Shown: positions 46,687-57,464 of the stretch, one piece after another
Position numbering within the stretch: position 1 is the stretch's first letter
Layout: each line of letters starts with the position of its first letter
Source: Deinandra increscens subsp. villosa
Lineage: Eukaryota; Streptophyta; Magnoliopsida; Asterales; Asteraceae
Assembly (NCBI GenBank): GCA_039602395.1
Contig: JBCNJP010000025.1
Coordinates: 49,371,980 to 49,435,979, forward strand
Direction of reading: 5' to 3'
Length of the DNA stretch: 64,000 nt
Notes under the pieces: model-generated
What the model was told of the DNA's origin: nothing
What the model saw: only the letters and a program-made list of their open reading frames with translations
Databases searched by the model: none
Made by a program: the position numbers and the translations under genes

Positions 46687-46888
46687 AACTCCCACTCGGC
46701 ATGTGCAGTATCATCTTCTCTATTCAAACTTGTATCTTATATCTTCAACCAAACTCTTCCTCGATCTTGACGATGAGTTTAATCTTGAATACTTCATATT
46801 GCATTGTGTGTAATCTCTTTATCAACAAACTTCAGAAAACTTGAAGTTGTGATGTTCTCTTCCACTTAGACACCTGTCAACATAAATA

Positions 46889-46924
46889 ATCTTGGCGCAA
46901 AATGTCTCTTCGAGACTCCAAGAT
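46889..46924 (-). other. Fourth conserved hairpin, element D
   Basis: Plus-strand view: ATCTTGG 46889-46895 and CCAAGAT 46918-46924; inner stem GTCTC 46904-46908 and GAGAC 46912-46916. The A/C counterparts have TTCTC/GAGAA, so one T-A pair has become G-C on both sides. Confidence 0.8.
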
Positions 46925-47415
46925 ATTTTGATTTTGAAAATGATTTCGTATTTCGTGTTGATCAATCGAAAACAAATCAGAAACAAAATCTTTTTGGCTT
47001 TTAGAAACTTTATATCAAAACACACCTAAAAGCTTTTTGGTATTTCTGATAAGAAAAGTAAAACAATACTGAATTAGACACTATTTTTGACTTTTGTGAG
47101 AAAGATCACAACTTGGGATCATATTGGTCATAACATGCTGAACTACACTTCAATTTCGATTATTGTAGCACATAAGCCATGCAGATTGCAGATATAACTT
47201 GTCCAATTTTAAACTCGGGCACAATCATACTCATAACATCTGGATATGTTAAAGTATTGATTTAGATTTGCATTGACCAGTGTACCCCACACTATCAGAC
47301 ATACTCAGATATGCATTTGCTTATCACACTTTGTGATCTCATTTGTGAATTAACTCACATAATGATTGTAACCATGATATAGTCAACTGTGTTCCATGCA
47401 AAAAGAAATAAGAAC

Positions 47416-47654
47416 GTTAAATCGTCTACCTTAAGGTCGATCTTTTGATACGCAGATAAGGCCTCGGATTTAACAAAATAAGAAAATAAAAACAAGTTGA
47501 AGTTGTATAACTCAACAACAATCAGGTCGGTACTCCCGTACACGCAAAGAAAGTCCGATGAGTTATACGAAACACCAAAGAAAATAAAGCAGAACGTCAA
47601 ACGAACAACAATCAGGTCGGTCTTTCGACACGCAGAGAAAGTCTGATCGTTTGA
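47416..47654 (-). other. Three-hairpin module in the 3' region of element D
   Basis: Plus-strand coordinates. Unit 3: GTTAAATC 47416-47423 with GATTTAAC 47467-47474. Unit 2: GTATAACTCA 47505-47514 with TGAGTTATAC 47559-47568 (10 perfect pairs). Unit 1: TCAAACGA 47597-47604 with TCGTTTGA 47647-47654. Compared with unit 2 of C (GTATAATT/AATTATAC), the seventh pair has changed on both strands. Confidence 0.92.
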
Positions 47655-48295
47655 CAAAATAAAGAAAATCAAACAAGTTTAAATCTTTGCCAAATGAACA
47701 CATGTATACACAGTGACTTCTCATTTTATTTTTCACATATCTTTTTCTTGATATATCATGAGATATGTATCAAGATGTTGTCCACTAGGTCAAGCATCAG
47801 ATTTAGTATATATCACATTTGTATACTTTCTGATTTGCCGAGCCTACCTTGCACATCGATCAAATGGTCTTATGGCTTTTTCACTTACTTTATCCATGAG
47901 TCAGACACTGTCAGCCAATGTACCATCATTTCTCAATCATGTCGGATACAATTTCTCATTTTTCAATGTTTTTGGATTTTTTCATTTTTCATTGTTTTTG
48001 TCTTTTCCAAATTTCTCCCCCTAAAAATGACAACTCTATTTATAGATTTTCATTTTTACGATTTGAAAAACAACACACTATTTTTGTATTTTTGCAAAAA
48101 CAAACTCCCCCTCAGAATGAGACGGAGTGAAGAACAAGAAAATTGATCAACCAACACGAATACTCACAGTTTAGCCTTTTGAAAAACAAAATTGATTTTG
48201 AAATTCAATTTAATTAGAACAGATATTTCACAATCAGCAATTTTCCAATCACCGAAAGGTCTTCCTGAAACACCTGCTTGACACCAAATAAAACA

Positions 48296-51200
48296 TTAGT
48301 CGCATTGGGATCGACCCGATTCAACAGCGTCGGGTCGCCCGGTGTCTTCCACAAAGTCATTGTTGGCCTTGGAAACAACTTTTGGTTTCCATATTTGTAA
48401 AATTTTCAATTTTTTATCAGAACCTGAATCAGATTCAACCGACGTACTTGGTTTAGACCAAGACGATTTACGAGTTGATTTAATCTTTGGAGACCATGGT
48501 TCATCAAAAATTTGACCTTTGTTATCCATATATTTGGCAGTTTTGTGGATATATGCAGTCGTCGGACAATCAACAGCTAGATGTCCTGGTTGACGACATA
48601 CATAACAAAGTCGTTCTCTAAACACATTTGAAAAGGGTTTTGATTTTGAAAAACCAGATGACCACTCAGAATCAAAATTATCAAAGAAATCATCAGAGGA
48701 ATCATACCTAGGAGATGGACTCCTTGAAGACGATGACCTTCCAGAATAATAAGAAAATTATTTTGGAGATGGTGATTTCTTTGCATCTTTGACTTTAGCA
48801 GGCTTGTCTACTTTCATCGGTTTCTTTGTTTGAACCGGTTTGTCCTTCACAACAAACCCCAAACCTTTGGGTTTGGAACCTGAAACTTTTGAACAACTAG
48901 AAGAAGAACCTGAAGCACTTCTGGACTTAGCTTCACTAGTAAATATGGTTTTGATATCCTTCAGTTTGTTCTTTTCAGTCAAAACTTTTTCTTCTTCGGT
49001 TGCAGATGAAGAACTCGAAGCAACCTTATCAAAAATTTTCTCGTTTTCCAACAAAACAGACTTTGACACAAATTTTGGAGCTTCACCCAAAGGCTTTTCC
49101 TTCTTCTTGGACTTAGACTTATTTTTCTTGGGTGGTAAGGCAAATTTTGTATAGTCATGCAACTCATCTTTTGGATCAAGCGGAGCAGAAGTAACTTCAA
49201 CCAAATCTACTGGTTGAGGAACCAAATGAACATCATCCTTCTTAGAACATTCTGAACTCTGATCCTGCTTGTATAGGAAGTTGAGCATTGTTGGTGACAA
49301 ATTACAGTTCTTCACTTTCCTTCTTAGTTCCAAAATTTCCAATTGCAAGTCATTGATCTTTTGTTGAGCTTCAAAAACTTCTTTCTGGGACTTGATGAAC
49401 TTTGCATTATGATCATCATACTCATAAGTTTGTAACTTTCTGATCTCACATTCAGCAAATAACTCTTCAAGAACACTTTCCCTCTTTTTCTTGTAAATCT
49501 CAACATCTTTAGTTAATACCTCATTCTTATCACGATAGAGAGTATTCTCATCTTGAAGCATAGAGATCTTGTTTTGAAGTTTTTCAACAGTAACAGCAGT
49601 TGTAGCAATAAGAGCAGTAGCTTCTTCATATTTTTGCTGAACTGGATAACTCTTCTCAAACAAATTCTCAAAATCTTGAGCTGCATCTAATGCTTCAGCT
49701 TTTGCTTTCTCACACTCTTCAGCTAACTTTGCTTTCTCTTCTAAAACATCTTCATGAACATGAACCAACTCATAATATTTCTTTTGAAAAACCTCTAACT
49801 CTTTCTTTAATACCACAATTTCTTCAGTTGAAATTTGACAACGCTGTTCAAAGCTTGCAATCTCCTGAAACAATTTCTTACATTTGAAACATTCAACCTC
49901 TTCAACCTTTGAACTTGTAGAAACTTTAGGTAATTCTTCTTGTACCAAAGATATACTAGAAGATGTATCAGAATCAGTCAGAAGACTATCATCATCATTA
50001 TGACGAACAGTTAAAGCAATGGAAATTGGAGTATGATTCTTCTTAGCTTCAGTATCTGCATTCCATGCAAATTCACTTGAATGTGGAAAAATATTGGTCC
50101 AATCATGAACAAGAGTAGCAGATTTCTTCTCAACCTTCTCAGCTTCATTTGATGGATGAAAAACTAAATGTGCATGCTGACCAGTCTTCAATTTACTTTC
50201 TGTAGAGCTTGGACATTCTCGAGCAAAGTGACCATAAACTGAACACTTATAACATTTTACCTTAGATTTGTCTAATCCAATCTTTCCTTCCTGATTAAGT
50301 CTCTTCTTACCAGTTCTATTAAAAAATTTCTTCGTTCTACGAACTAACATAGCATATTGCCAATTCAGATCCATTTCCTCCAAATGATCATAATCAATCT
50401 GATCATAATTTTCATTTGCTAACTCAGCATTACTCACAGCACCAGTGATAACACCAAAGTATGATGACACCAATGCAGACATCAATGCATTATAATCATC
50501 GACAGTTTGAACAGACAATGCACTTTGAGCAGAAGAACTTGGAAATGACACAGTACAACCAGCAGAAGAATAACTTGGAATTTCAGATTTACCTGCTAGA
50601 AATGTTGTAGGAGGAGTAGAACTAAGACTAGTAGACTTCCCAGCATTCATTGTAGAGTCATTCTCACCATGATATACTGCAGGATTCTGAATTTGTGTAG
50701 GAAGTGATTTATTCACCATTAATTCCATATCCCGAGCCTGGATTCTTTGAACCAAATCATTGAAAGACAATCCGGAAAAATCTTTATCATGAGTAATCAT
50801 CATCACATAATTCTCCCATTTTTCAGGCAATGCTTCCAAGATCTTTTCTTTCATATCAACCTCTTCTTTCGTAAGATTCACCAAACGCATTTCACTCATC
50901 AGATGAGCAAATCTTGCAATCAGATTGGAAATCGTTTCATTCTGATAATGCTTAAAGCTGTCAAACTCTTTCTTCAAAACCTTTTGTCGAATTTTCTTGT
51001 ATTGGTCATTGCCTTCACATCGTTTCTCCAAAGCATCCCATAGACTTTTTGATGTGTAGTTACCAGCAAATTGATGAAGTAACTCTTTAGGCAATGCCAT
51101 CGTTAAAGTACCATATGCCTTTTTCTCAGCTTGATAAGCTTTCTTTTGTTCAGAAGACATTTTTCTTTGAAGAATAGGTTCACCAGTTTCATCTTTAGGG

Positions 51201-51412
51201 TAAACATATTGCTCAGTGAACGCTAACCACATATCAATGTCATTTGTATCGACATATGCTTCAAACCGTTTAACCTAACTATGATAATCTTCCAATTTTA
51301 GCAATTTGAGAACTTTCTGACTTGTTCCGATTTCATTATCATAGTTCATCATCGTTTGCATCGTAGCTTGAACCGAGTTTTGAATAGCCGCGAACGCTTG
51401 AAAATCGCTCAT
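48296..51412 (-). pseudogene. Giant Gag of element D: one frame with two nonsense codons
   Basis: From ATG at 51412 (MSDFQAFAAI) to the stop at 48296 the frame is continuous, 1038 codons, broken only by TAG 51275-51277 (Trp in C: DYQNW) and TAA 48758-48760. Order: UBN2-like domain (res. ~25-240), zinc knuckle 1 (CYKCSVYGHFAREC, 50213-50254, res. 387-400), acidic Ser-rich linker, coiled coil (res. ~470-710), Lys/Ser-rich region, zinc knuckle 2 (CYVCRQPGHLAVDC, 48566-48607, res. 936-949), and WKPK...FVEDTGRP (about 48300-48400). No frameshift, unlike A, C and E. Ordinary Copia Gags are much shorter (a few hundred residues). It would form particles and bind RNA; both zinc knuckles keep all four ligands. 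The nonsense codons could be recent decay or be read through; neither is shown. Confidence 0.92.
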
Positions 51413-51613
51413 CTTGTCCGAAAACTTGTATACCAAAGCTTTAAACACAAAAACGAAGGTCTTAGAAGTGGATTTTGGGCTCCAAAACGAAGGATACTGG
51501 TCTGATAGACTAGTAAAAGTCTAGATCTTTTTTAGACGGTCGTTTTGGCTGGTATTAGCTCCCGTAACTCTTTACGATTCTTAAGTTACGTCAGTTTTCG
51601 TAAATCATTTAAA

Positions 51614-51888
51614 AATCTTAACACTGTCCACCGAACCTCCTCCGAACCTCCACCGAATTATCTCCGAACTTCGTCCGAATCTAAGTTTCGCCGAACTCTC
51701 TCCGAACCTGACCTTCGGACAAACAAATAGATTCAACACCGAACTATCACCGAGCACTGGCCGAACTCTGTCCGAACGTGGACCGATCTCTCACCGAACT
51801 CAAAGACACACTGAATGCTCACCGAACTCTGTCTGAACCTCGAGTTCGGAGCGGTTAGACCGAACGAGTCCGAACCTCAAATGAACAG
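51614..51888 (-). repeat. CCGAAC/GTTCGG word array in the leader of element D
   Basis: About twenty copies of CCGAAC or variants (plus strand), between PBS and gag, the same word as in this element's U3. Confidence 0.85.
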
Positions 51889-52111
51889 GTTTCACTCGAC
51901 GCCATTTTCTCGATTTTCAGTGTTTTTCGATGAAATTTTCGACAGGAATTCAAGTAAACTCGATAGAAATGAATTAGGAATGAAATTTTGATGAGAAGCG
52001 CACTCGATATGATCAAACGAACTCAAAAACGATACTCATTTTCTCAAAAACATGAATTTGAACTCAAAACTCCGAAAAACAGTGATTTCCGACTAGTAGA
52101 ACAAACCTATA

Positions 52112-52123
52112 GCTCTGATACCA
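52112..52123 (-). promoter_or_regulatory. Primer-binding site of element D
   Basis: GCTCTGATACCA on the plus strand (TGGTATCAGAGC on the element strand), two bases from the 5' LTR. Confidence 0.93.
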
Positions 52124-52125
52124 CT

Positions 52126-52454
52126 TGAAAGCGCGTGAGCGTACGGATCTTCTACTTAGTCGATATGAAATCAATGTAAACAAGTAAAATGCAGAGAGTA
52201 AATACAAAAGACTTGTATTAACCACTGAGAAAACCACAGAGTACACTTAGAGAATATGACGCGGAAAAATTTGACTGTTCCATACAAGATGAACTATTTA
52301 TACAAGCTGAAATACGAATGGCCGAACCTCAGGTTCGGCCACAAGCTCGGAGCTGTCCGAACTCCAGGTTCGCTGGGAGTTCGGACCTCAACTATCTTGT
52401 GTGATCCATCTTGTATTCGATACTTCACATGACGATCAGGACTATGTATCAACA
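52126..52454 (-). repeat. 5' LTR of element D
   Basis: 329 bp, TG...CA ends. A perfect 10-bp inverted repeat TGGCCGAACC / GGTTCGGCCA at 52319-52341 is in U3, upstream of the TATA box (52294-52302, minus strand). The 3' LTR copy has a mismatch in this stem. Confidence 0.93.
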
Positions 52455-52651
52455 ACAATCGAATGATAATGTCAAAAACAACGAGGTGTTATACGTTTGT
52501 ATGCTCATGGAACACTTAGTGTCCGGAAAGCCCATCGATCGCGACACCGATTACAAAGTATCCTGTATGGAGTATCGGAGGTTCATGGCGGACAAATTCT
52601 ATTTTTTCGTTCATTACCCCGTCAGTATTAGGTGTTGTCTTTAGTTGTTAA
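52455..52651 (+). pseudogene. Ulp1-like gene, 3' part
   Basis: In frame with 46357 once the duplicated ACAAT is counted once. It reads VLYVCMLMEHLVSGKPI ... YRRFMADKFY, matching the C-terminal helix region of plant Ulp1-like proteases (a Cys-Met-Leu-Met-Glu-His-Leu-Val segment following the catalytic Cys region). The usual DCG around the catalytic Cys reads NNEV here, so the copy was probably inactive before D arrived. It ends in TAG (52642-52644). Seven bases later the TSD and element G begin. Confidence 0.55.
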
Positions 52652-53390
52652 TGATGGGTTTCAGGCACTACAAGCAATCTTAAACAATTAAGGGTGCATG
52701 CAACCTAAAACATGATCTATGTTTTCACTATTGAACCTATAACTATGGACATATCATGAACCCTAGCAAACAATCAAAATAAATAAATAAATAAGCTACT
52801 AAGACAGATAGGGTTACATACCTCTTAGTTGTTATAGTAAACAACTATAATAATCCTTCTTGATTTCAAGGAAGCAAGCACCACAAGCGTCGTGCCTCTA
52901 ATGGGATCACACCCAAGGACTCGAAGAAGAATATAAACTAAGGGTGGGAAGAACTATAAGGAGTTCTTCCACAAGGAGGGAGAAAGAAGGAGGCGAATAC
53001 TCAAGCCTTGATGAGCGAATTGGAATGAATTCCTAAGGCCTTTATTTATAGCCTTGGATAACCTCCTTACTTTGTAATCCCACCAATGTGGGATACATGC
53101 AAAATTTCGAAATTCCCTTATGCCTAAGGGATTTTCGAAATCTTCCATGTGGGATAGATAATTTCCTAATTTAACCAACTATTGATTAATTATTATTTAT
53201 CCCTTTCAATTAACAAACTGTTAATTAACCTCCCAAATAGTTTTTGTCTAGTTAATTATTAGACCATAATAATTAACAAACTATTTCTTTTCCCTTTTTA
53301 TTAATTCTCCATATGTCGAGTCTTGAGGGCAACCCAAAAGGACTGTGCTGCTATCAATTATAGTTATAGGCTTAGACACCTAATCCAACA
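52652..53390 (-). repeat. 3' LTR of element G
   Basis: Plus-strand ends TGATGGG and CCAACA; the minus-strand start is TGTTGGATTAG. A polypurine tract (CCAAGTGGGAGAC on the element strand) adjoins at 53391-53404. Confidence 0.95.
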
Positions 53391-54251
53391 GTCTCCCACT
53401 TGGATAAGTGTAATAACTATTATTGCCATTGTAACTTCCTAATTGATCAGCAAATTGTAGCTTCCAACGAACGCTGTCGAACTCTGACCTAGTCAGTTAT
53501 GTGTCCTAAGATAAGAGATCATATAATCCTTCGTTCTACAAGATATCATTTGAACATAAGACATGGAATATAATCAATCTCATTGTTCAGTACTTTGTTT
53601 CCCGATTTCCGATTTGTAATGACTTTAGAACTTCCAATCGAACACATCAATTTAGTTCTAACCGGGCCCGGCATTATAAGTCAACATCAAATCACCGAGG
53701 GGCCCAAAGATATCGCTTTTCCCATTAGGGCAAAAGGAACGAATAAACTTTGACTTATATGCTTGCACCATCTACTCATCAAATCATGCACAACAACACG
53801 TTTTATAACATCGAGTTACCAATGCGTTTACGCGTCATCAATGCACAACTGACTTGTAAACCACAACTCATATATCTCCGTTTAAAGATTATAAGATATT
53901 ATCGTCTCAGAATTACCCGTGATGAATTCCATGAAGTAATTCTCTGAGCGTGGGTTAATCCAATACTTTAATCTCTATTACAAAGTACTCATGAATATTG
54001 CAGCAATGCCATTGCCATGTCTAACACTCCTTAGACAATCTACAATTCCATTCATGACAGTCTTAATTCACTACTTACTTCCAAAAGTATGATTGACTGT
54101 GGAGTTTTTGAATAATCTAATCATTCGGGAAGTAAAACATGCAAAACACAATAATAAACAATTGACAAAAGGTAGTAAACAAACTCATAAATAATTCTCC
54201 ATTATTCAATCACCAAAAGTTAATTACATTTACTTTGTAATAAGTTTCAAC

Positions 54252-56882
54252 CTAACTACTAAAAATAACATCATCCTTCAGACCAATGCCTCTAGCATGC
54301 TGATGGTGTCGGATCCTACTCAGACCCTTTGTGAATGGATCTGCAGGATTCTCTTCAGATGATATCCTCTTCACAACGAGGTATCCTTCTTCTACCTTAT
54401 GTCTGATGAAATGGTACTTTCTGTCGATATGTCTTGAATGGCGATTATCTCTTGCATCCTTTGCCAAAGCAAGATCGCCGATGAAATTCTTCAGCCAAAT
54501 CACCTCCTTGATGGTCGGCACGACTCCAAGATCGCCGATGAAATTCTTCAGCCAAATCGCCTCCTTTGATGCTTCGCTTGCTGCTATGTACTCTGATTCA
54601 CAAGTAGAATCAGCCACTGTCTCTTGCTTGGAACTTTTCCAAGTAACTGCTCCCCCATTTAAGGTAAAAATCCAACCAGTTTGAGAACGGAAATTATCCC
54701 TATCTGTTTGAAAGCTGGCGTCACTATACCCAGTCACTCTCAATGTATCACAGCCACCAAGTACTAGGACCCAGTCCTTAGTTCTTCGCAGATACTTGAG
54801 AATATTCTTAACCGCTACCCAATGAGCTTTACCTGGATTTCCCTGATAACGACTGACCATGCTCAAAGCAAAAGACACATCAGGACAAGTACATGTCATA
54901 GCATACATGATAGATCCAACGGCGGAAGCATATGGAACTCTACTCATTTCTGCTATCTCTTCATCTGTACTCGGGCTCTGACTTTTACTCAGTTTGGTAT
55001 TACTCTGGATGGGCAAATCTCCCTTCTTGGAGTTCTCCATACAGAACCGTTTCATTACTTTATCCAAGTACGTACTCTGATTCAATCCAATTAGCCTTTT
55101 ACTTCTATCCCTTGAAATCTTTATTCCCAGAATATATGCCGCCTCTCCTAGATCCTTCATAGAGAAACACTTTCCAAGCCAAGACTTAACATCTTGCAAG
55201 GTTGGAATGTCATTTCCTATAAGAAGTATGTCATCAACATATAATACCAGGAAGGTAACTACACTCCCACTAGCTTTGACATATACACAGGACTCATCTT
55301 CACTTCTAGAGAAGCCACACTCTTTGATTTTCTCATCAAAGCAAAGATTCCAACTACGAGACGCTTGTTTTAATCCATAAATGGATTTTTCAAGCTTGCA
55401 CACTCTATTGGGGAACTTAGCATCTACAAAACCTTCTGGCTGACTCATGTAAACATCTTCAGCCAACTTCCCATTTAGGAAAGCGGTTTTGACATCCATC
55501 TGCCAAATTTCATAGTCATGAAACGCAGCTATGGCTAGCATTATCCTAATAGATTTTATCTTAGCCACTGGTGAGAAGGTCTCATCATAGTCAATCCCTG
55601 GGGTTTGAGTAAATCCCTTCGCCACCAGTCGGGCTTTGAATGTGCATATATTACCATGCATATCTGTCTTCTTCTTGAAGATCCATTTACAACCAACCGT
55701 CTTCCGACCAGGTTGTTGATCAATCAAATTCCAAACTTGATTGTCGTACATGGACTTGATCTCGCTGTCCATTGCCTCTTTCCATTTTGCTGCCTCAGGG
55801 CCTGCCATGGCTTCCTTGTAGTTAGCTGGCTCATCCAAATTTACCAGTGTATTATCACTGATAAACGTGTCCTCGTCTGTAGTTATATGGAAACCATAGA
55901 ACTCAGGTCGCATGCTAACTCTACCAGAACGTCTAAGAGGTAATGAAGTGTCAATCGGTTCAACTGGAATCTCTTCCTCTGGTTGAACCCTAGTGGTTTC
56001 AGAGGTTCCTTCATCGCTTGACTCTTGAATCTCTTCAAGGTCAATGGTGCTCCCACTGTCCTCTTTGCATATGAGCTCTCTCTCTCGAAAGACTCCTCTT
56101 CGTGCTACAAAGACCACGTTTTCACTGGGTCTGTAGAACAAATATCCAAAGGACTTCTGTGGATAGCCGATGAAATTACATCGCTCACTACGAGGTTCAA
56201 GCTTATCGTGAGTTTCTCGTCTAACGAAAGCTTCACAACCCCAAACCTTAATATATGCTAACGAGGGAACTCTTCCTGTCCACATTTCGTGAGGTGTTTT
56301 GGCAACCTTCTTTGTTGGGACAAGATTAAGAATGTTGGCGGCAGTCTCTAAGGCATACCCCCAGAATGAGATTGGAAGTGAAGCTCGACTCATCATGGAA
56401 CGAACCATGTCCAACAAGGTTCGATTGCGTCTCTCAGCCACACCATTAAGTTGTGGTGTCCTAGGAGGTGTCAATTGTGAAACTATTCCACATTCCTTGA
56501 GATAGTCGTGGAATTCGATACTAAGATACTCTCCGCCTCTATCTGAACATAGCATCTTTATCTTCCTGCCTAATTGATTCTCGACTTCTTGCTTAAACTT
56601 TTTGAACTTTTCAAAGGTTTCCGACTTATGCTTGATTAAGTAGATATAACCATATCTGCTATAATCATCAGTAAAAGTTACATAGAATCGATTAGCATCC
56701 CTTGTGGATGATCTGAAGGGCCCACACACGTCTGTGTGTATGAGATCCAACAAACCTTCACCTCTTTCACAAGATCCAGTGAAAGGCGATTTTGTCATCT
56801 TACCCAAAAGACAAGATTCGCATGTATCATCTGGCCTTAGGTCAAATGATTCCAACACCCCATCCTTTTGGAGTTGTTCCAT
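54252..56882 (-). CDS. Pol of element G: integrase, RT, RNase H
   Basis: 876 codons open; read from 56882 because it is the first ATG, but homology begins about 24 codons earlier in the same frame as gag. GAG-pre-integrase CESCLLGKM (res. ~24-32); integrase HTDVCGPF (Asp), CSDRGGEY (Asp) and NGVAERRNRT (Glu); C-terminal WGCEAF...GYPQKSFGY; RT with CKWIFKKKTDM, KARLVAKGFTQ, FSPVAKIKSIR, QMDVKTAFLNG and LVLYVDDILLIG; RNase H with GYSDASF (Asp) and ADSTCESEYIAA (Glu). The final RNase H Asp segment (normally CDNEGAVALAK) is replaced by a duplicated EVIWLKNFIGDL stretch (plus-strand repeats near 54472-54505 and 54533-54565), so RNase H is probably dead. Host copies this long without frameshifts are rare in the window, consistent with youth. 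Confidence 0.93.
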   Translation of the reverse strand: MEQLQKDGVLESFDLRPDDTCESCLLGKMTKSPFTGSCERGEGLLDLIHTDVCGPFRSSTRDANRFYVTFTDDYSRYGYIYLIKHKSETFEKFKKFKQEVENQLGRKIKMLCSDRGGEYLSIEFHDYLKECGIVSQLTPPRTPQLNGVAERRNRTLLDMVRSMMSRASLPISFWGYALETAANILNLVPTKKVAKTPHEMWTGRVPSLAYIKVWGCEAFVRRETHDKLEPRSERCNFIGYPQKSFGYLFYRPSENVVFVARRGVFRERELICKEDSGSTIDLEEIQESSDEGTSETTRVQPEEEIPVEPIDTSLPLRRSGRVSMRPEFYGFHITTDEDTFISDNTLVNLDEPANYKEAMAGPEAAKWKEAMDSEIKSMYDNQVWNLIDQQPGRKTVGCKWIFKKKTDMHGNICTFKARLVAKGFTQTPGIDYDETFSPVAKIKSIRIMLAIAAFHDYEIWQMDVKTAFLNGKLAEDVYMSQPEGFVDAKFPNRVCKLEKSIYGLKQASRSWNLCFDEKIKECGFSRSEDESCVYVKASGSVVTFLVLYVDDILLIGNDIPTLQDVKSWLGKCFSMKDLGEAAYILGIKISRDRSKRLIGLNQSTYLDKVMKRFCMENSKKGDLPIQSNTKLSKSQSPSTDEEIAEMSRVPYASAVGSIMYAMTCTCPDVSFALSMVSRYQGNPGKAHWVAVKNILKYLRRTKDWVLVLGGCDTLRVTGYSDASFQTDRDNFRSQTGWIFTLNGGAVTWKSSKQETVADSTCESEYIAASEASKEAIWLKNFIGDLGVVPTIKEVIWLKNFIGDLALAKDARDNRHSRHIDRKYHFIRHKVEEGYLVVKRISSEENPADPFTKGLSRIRHHQHARGIGLKDDVIFSS

Positions 56883-56954
56883 GCGTTTCTTGTTAATGTG
56901 TCCAAGACGGCAATGCCATAAACATGCTTTGTCTATACCATTAGACGAATCAAT

Positions 56955-57464
56955 TTAAAATACACTATTGCCTAAATTGTGCACACCCAACCTCAGAAGT
57001 TGATCCACGTAGCGTTGCATTCTTTGCACGTGGGCGCTAACGGATTCCCCGTCCTTCATCTTGCTTGATATGAGGGACTTTACTATGTCGTACTTTTCTT
57101 GACGAGCTCGCTTATGGTACTTTTCCATAAGGTCCTTGTTCATCTCGTACGGCCAGTAATCCTCATAGAATCTTTGCAACTCAGGAGTCATAGTGGCAAC
57201 CATGATGCAAGCAACTTTTGTTGCATCCTTTTCATGTTGCCTGTAGGCGGCTAATTCATCAGCAGTGGCTTTCTCTTGGTCAATTTCAACTAGCTCCTTT
57301 TCAAGGACATACTCCTTGTCTTCATAACGAAGGGCCATCTTGATGTTACGCATCCAGTCGTTGTAGTTGGAGCCGTCCAATATTACCTTTGAGCAGATGC
57401 CCAACAGGGAGAAGTTGTTGTGGGTAGAGGAGGAGGAACCAGAAGCATCGGTAGGAGCAGACAT
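56955..57464 (-). CDS. Gag of element G (truncated UBN2-type)
   Basis: 169 codons: MSAPTDASG start; KVILDGSNYNDWMRNIKMAL is the classic start of the Copia Gag domain, with WPYEMNKDLMEKYHKRARQEKYDIVKSL and SAHVQRMQRYVDQLLRLGV following. It stops at TAA 56955-56957 in VHNLGNSVF; the next codons (SSNGIDKACLWHCRLGH) are already GAG-pre-integrase, in the same frame. So a deletion removed the Gag C-terminus, zinc knuckle and protease, leaving one stop codon between the two parts. Confidence 0.9.
   Translation of the reverse strand: MSAPTDASGSSSSTHNNFSLLGICSKVILDGSNYNDWMRNIKMALRYEDKEYVLEKELVEIDQEKATADELAAYRQHEKDATKVACIMVATMTPELQRFYEDYWPYEMNKDLMEKYHKRARQEKYDIVKSLISSKMKDGESVSAHVQRMQRYVDQLLRLGVHNLGNSVF

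Larger units (their letters stand above)
46358..52454 (-). mobile_element. Element D: complete Gag-only LTR retrotransposon
   Basis: Full-length, minus strand. LTRs at 52126-52454 (5') and 46358-46686 (3') are each 329 bp. Target duplication ACAAT (46353-46357 and 52455-52459). PBS at 52112-52123, polypurine tract at about 46687-46697. Order: LTR, word-array leader, giant gag, 3' region with hairpin module, LTR. No pol. About seven differences between the LTRs by eye (about 2%), so older than element G but still well preserved. It interrupts the Ulp1-like gene. Confidence 0.95.
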
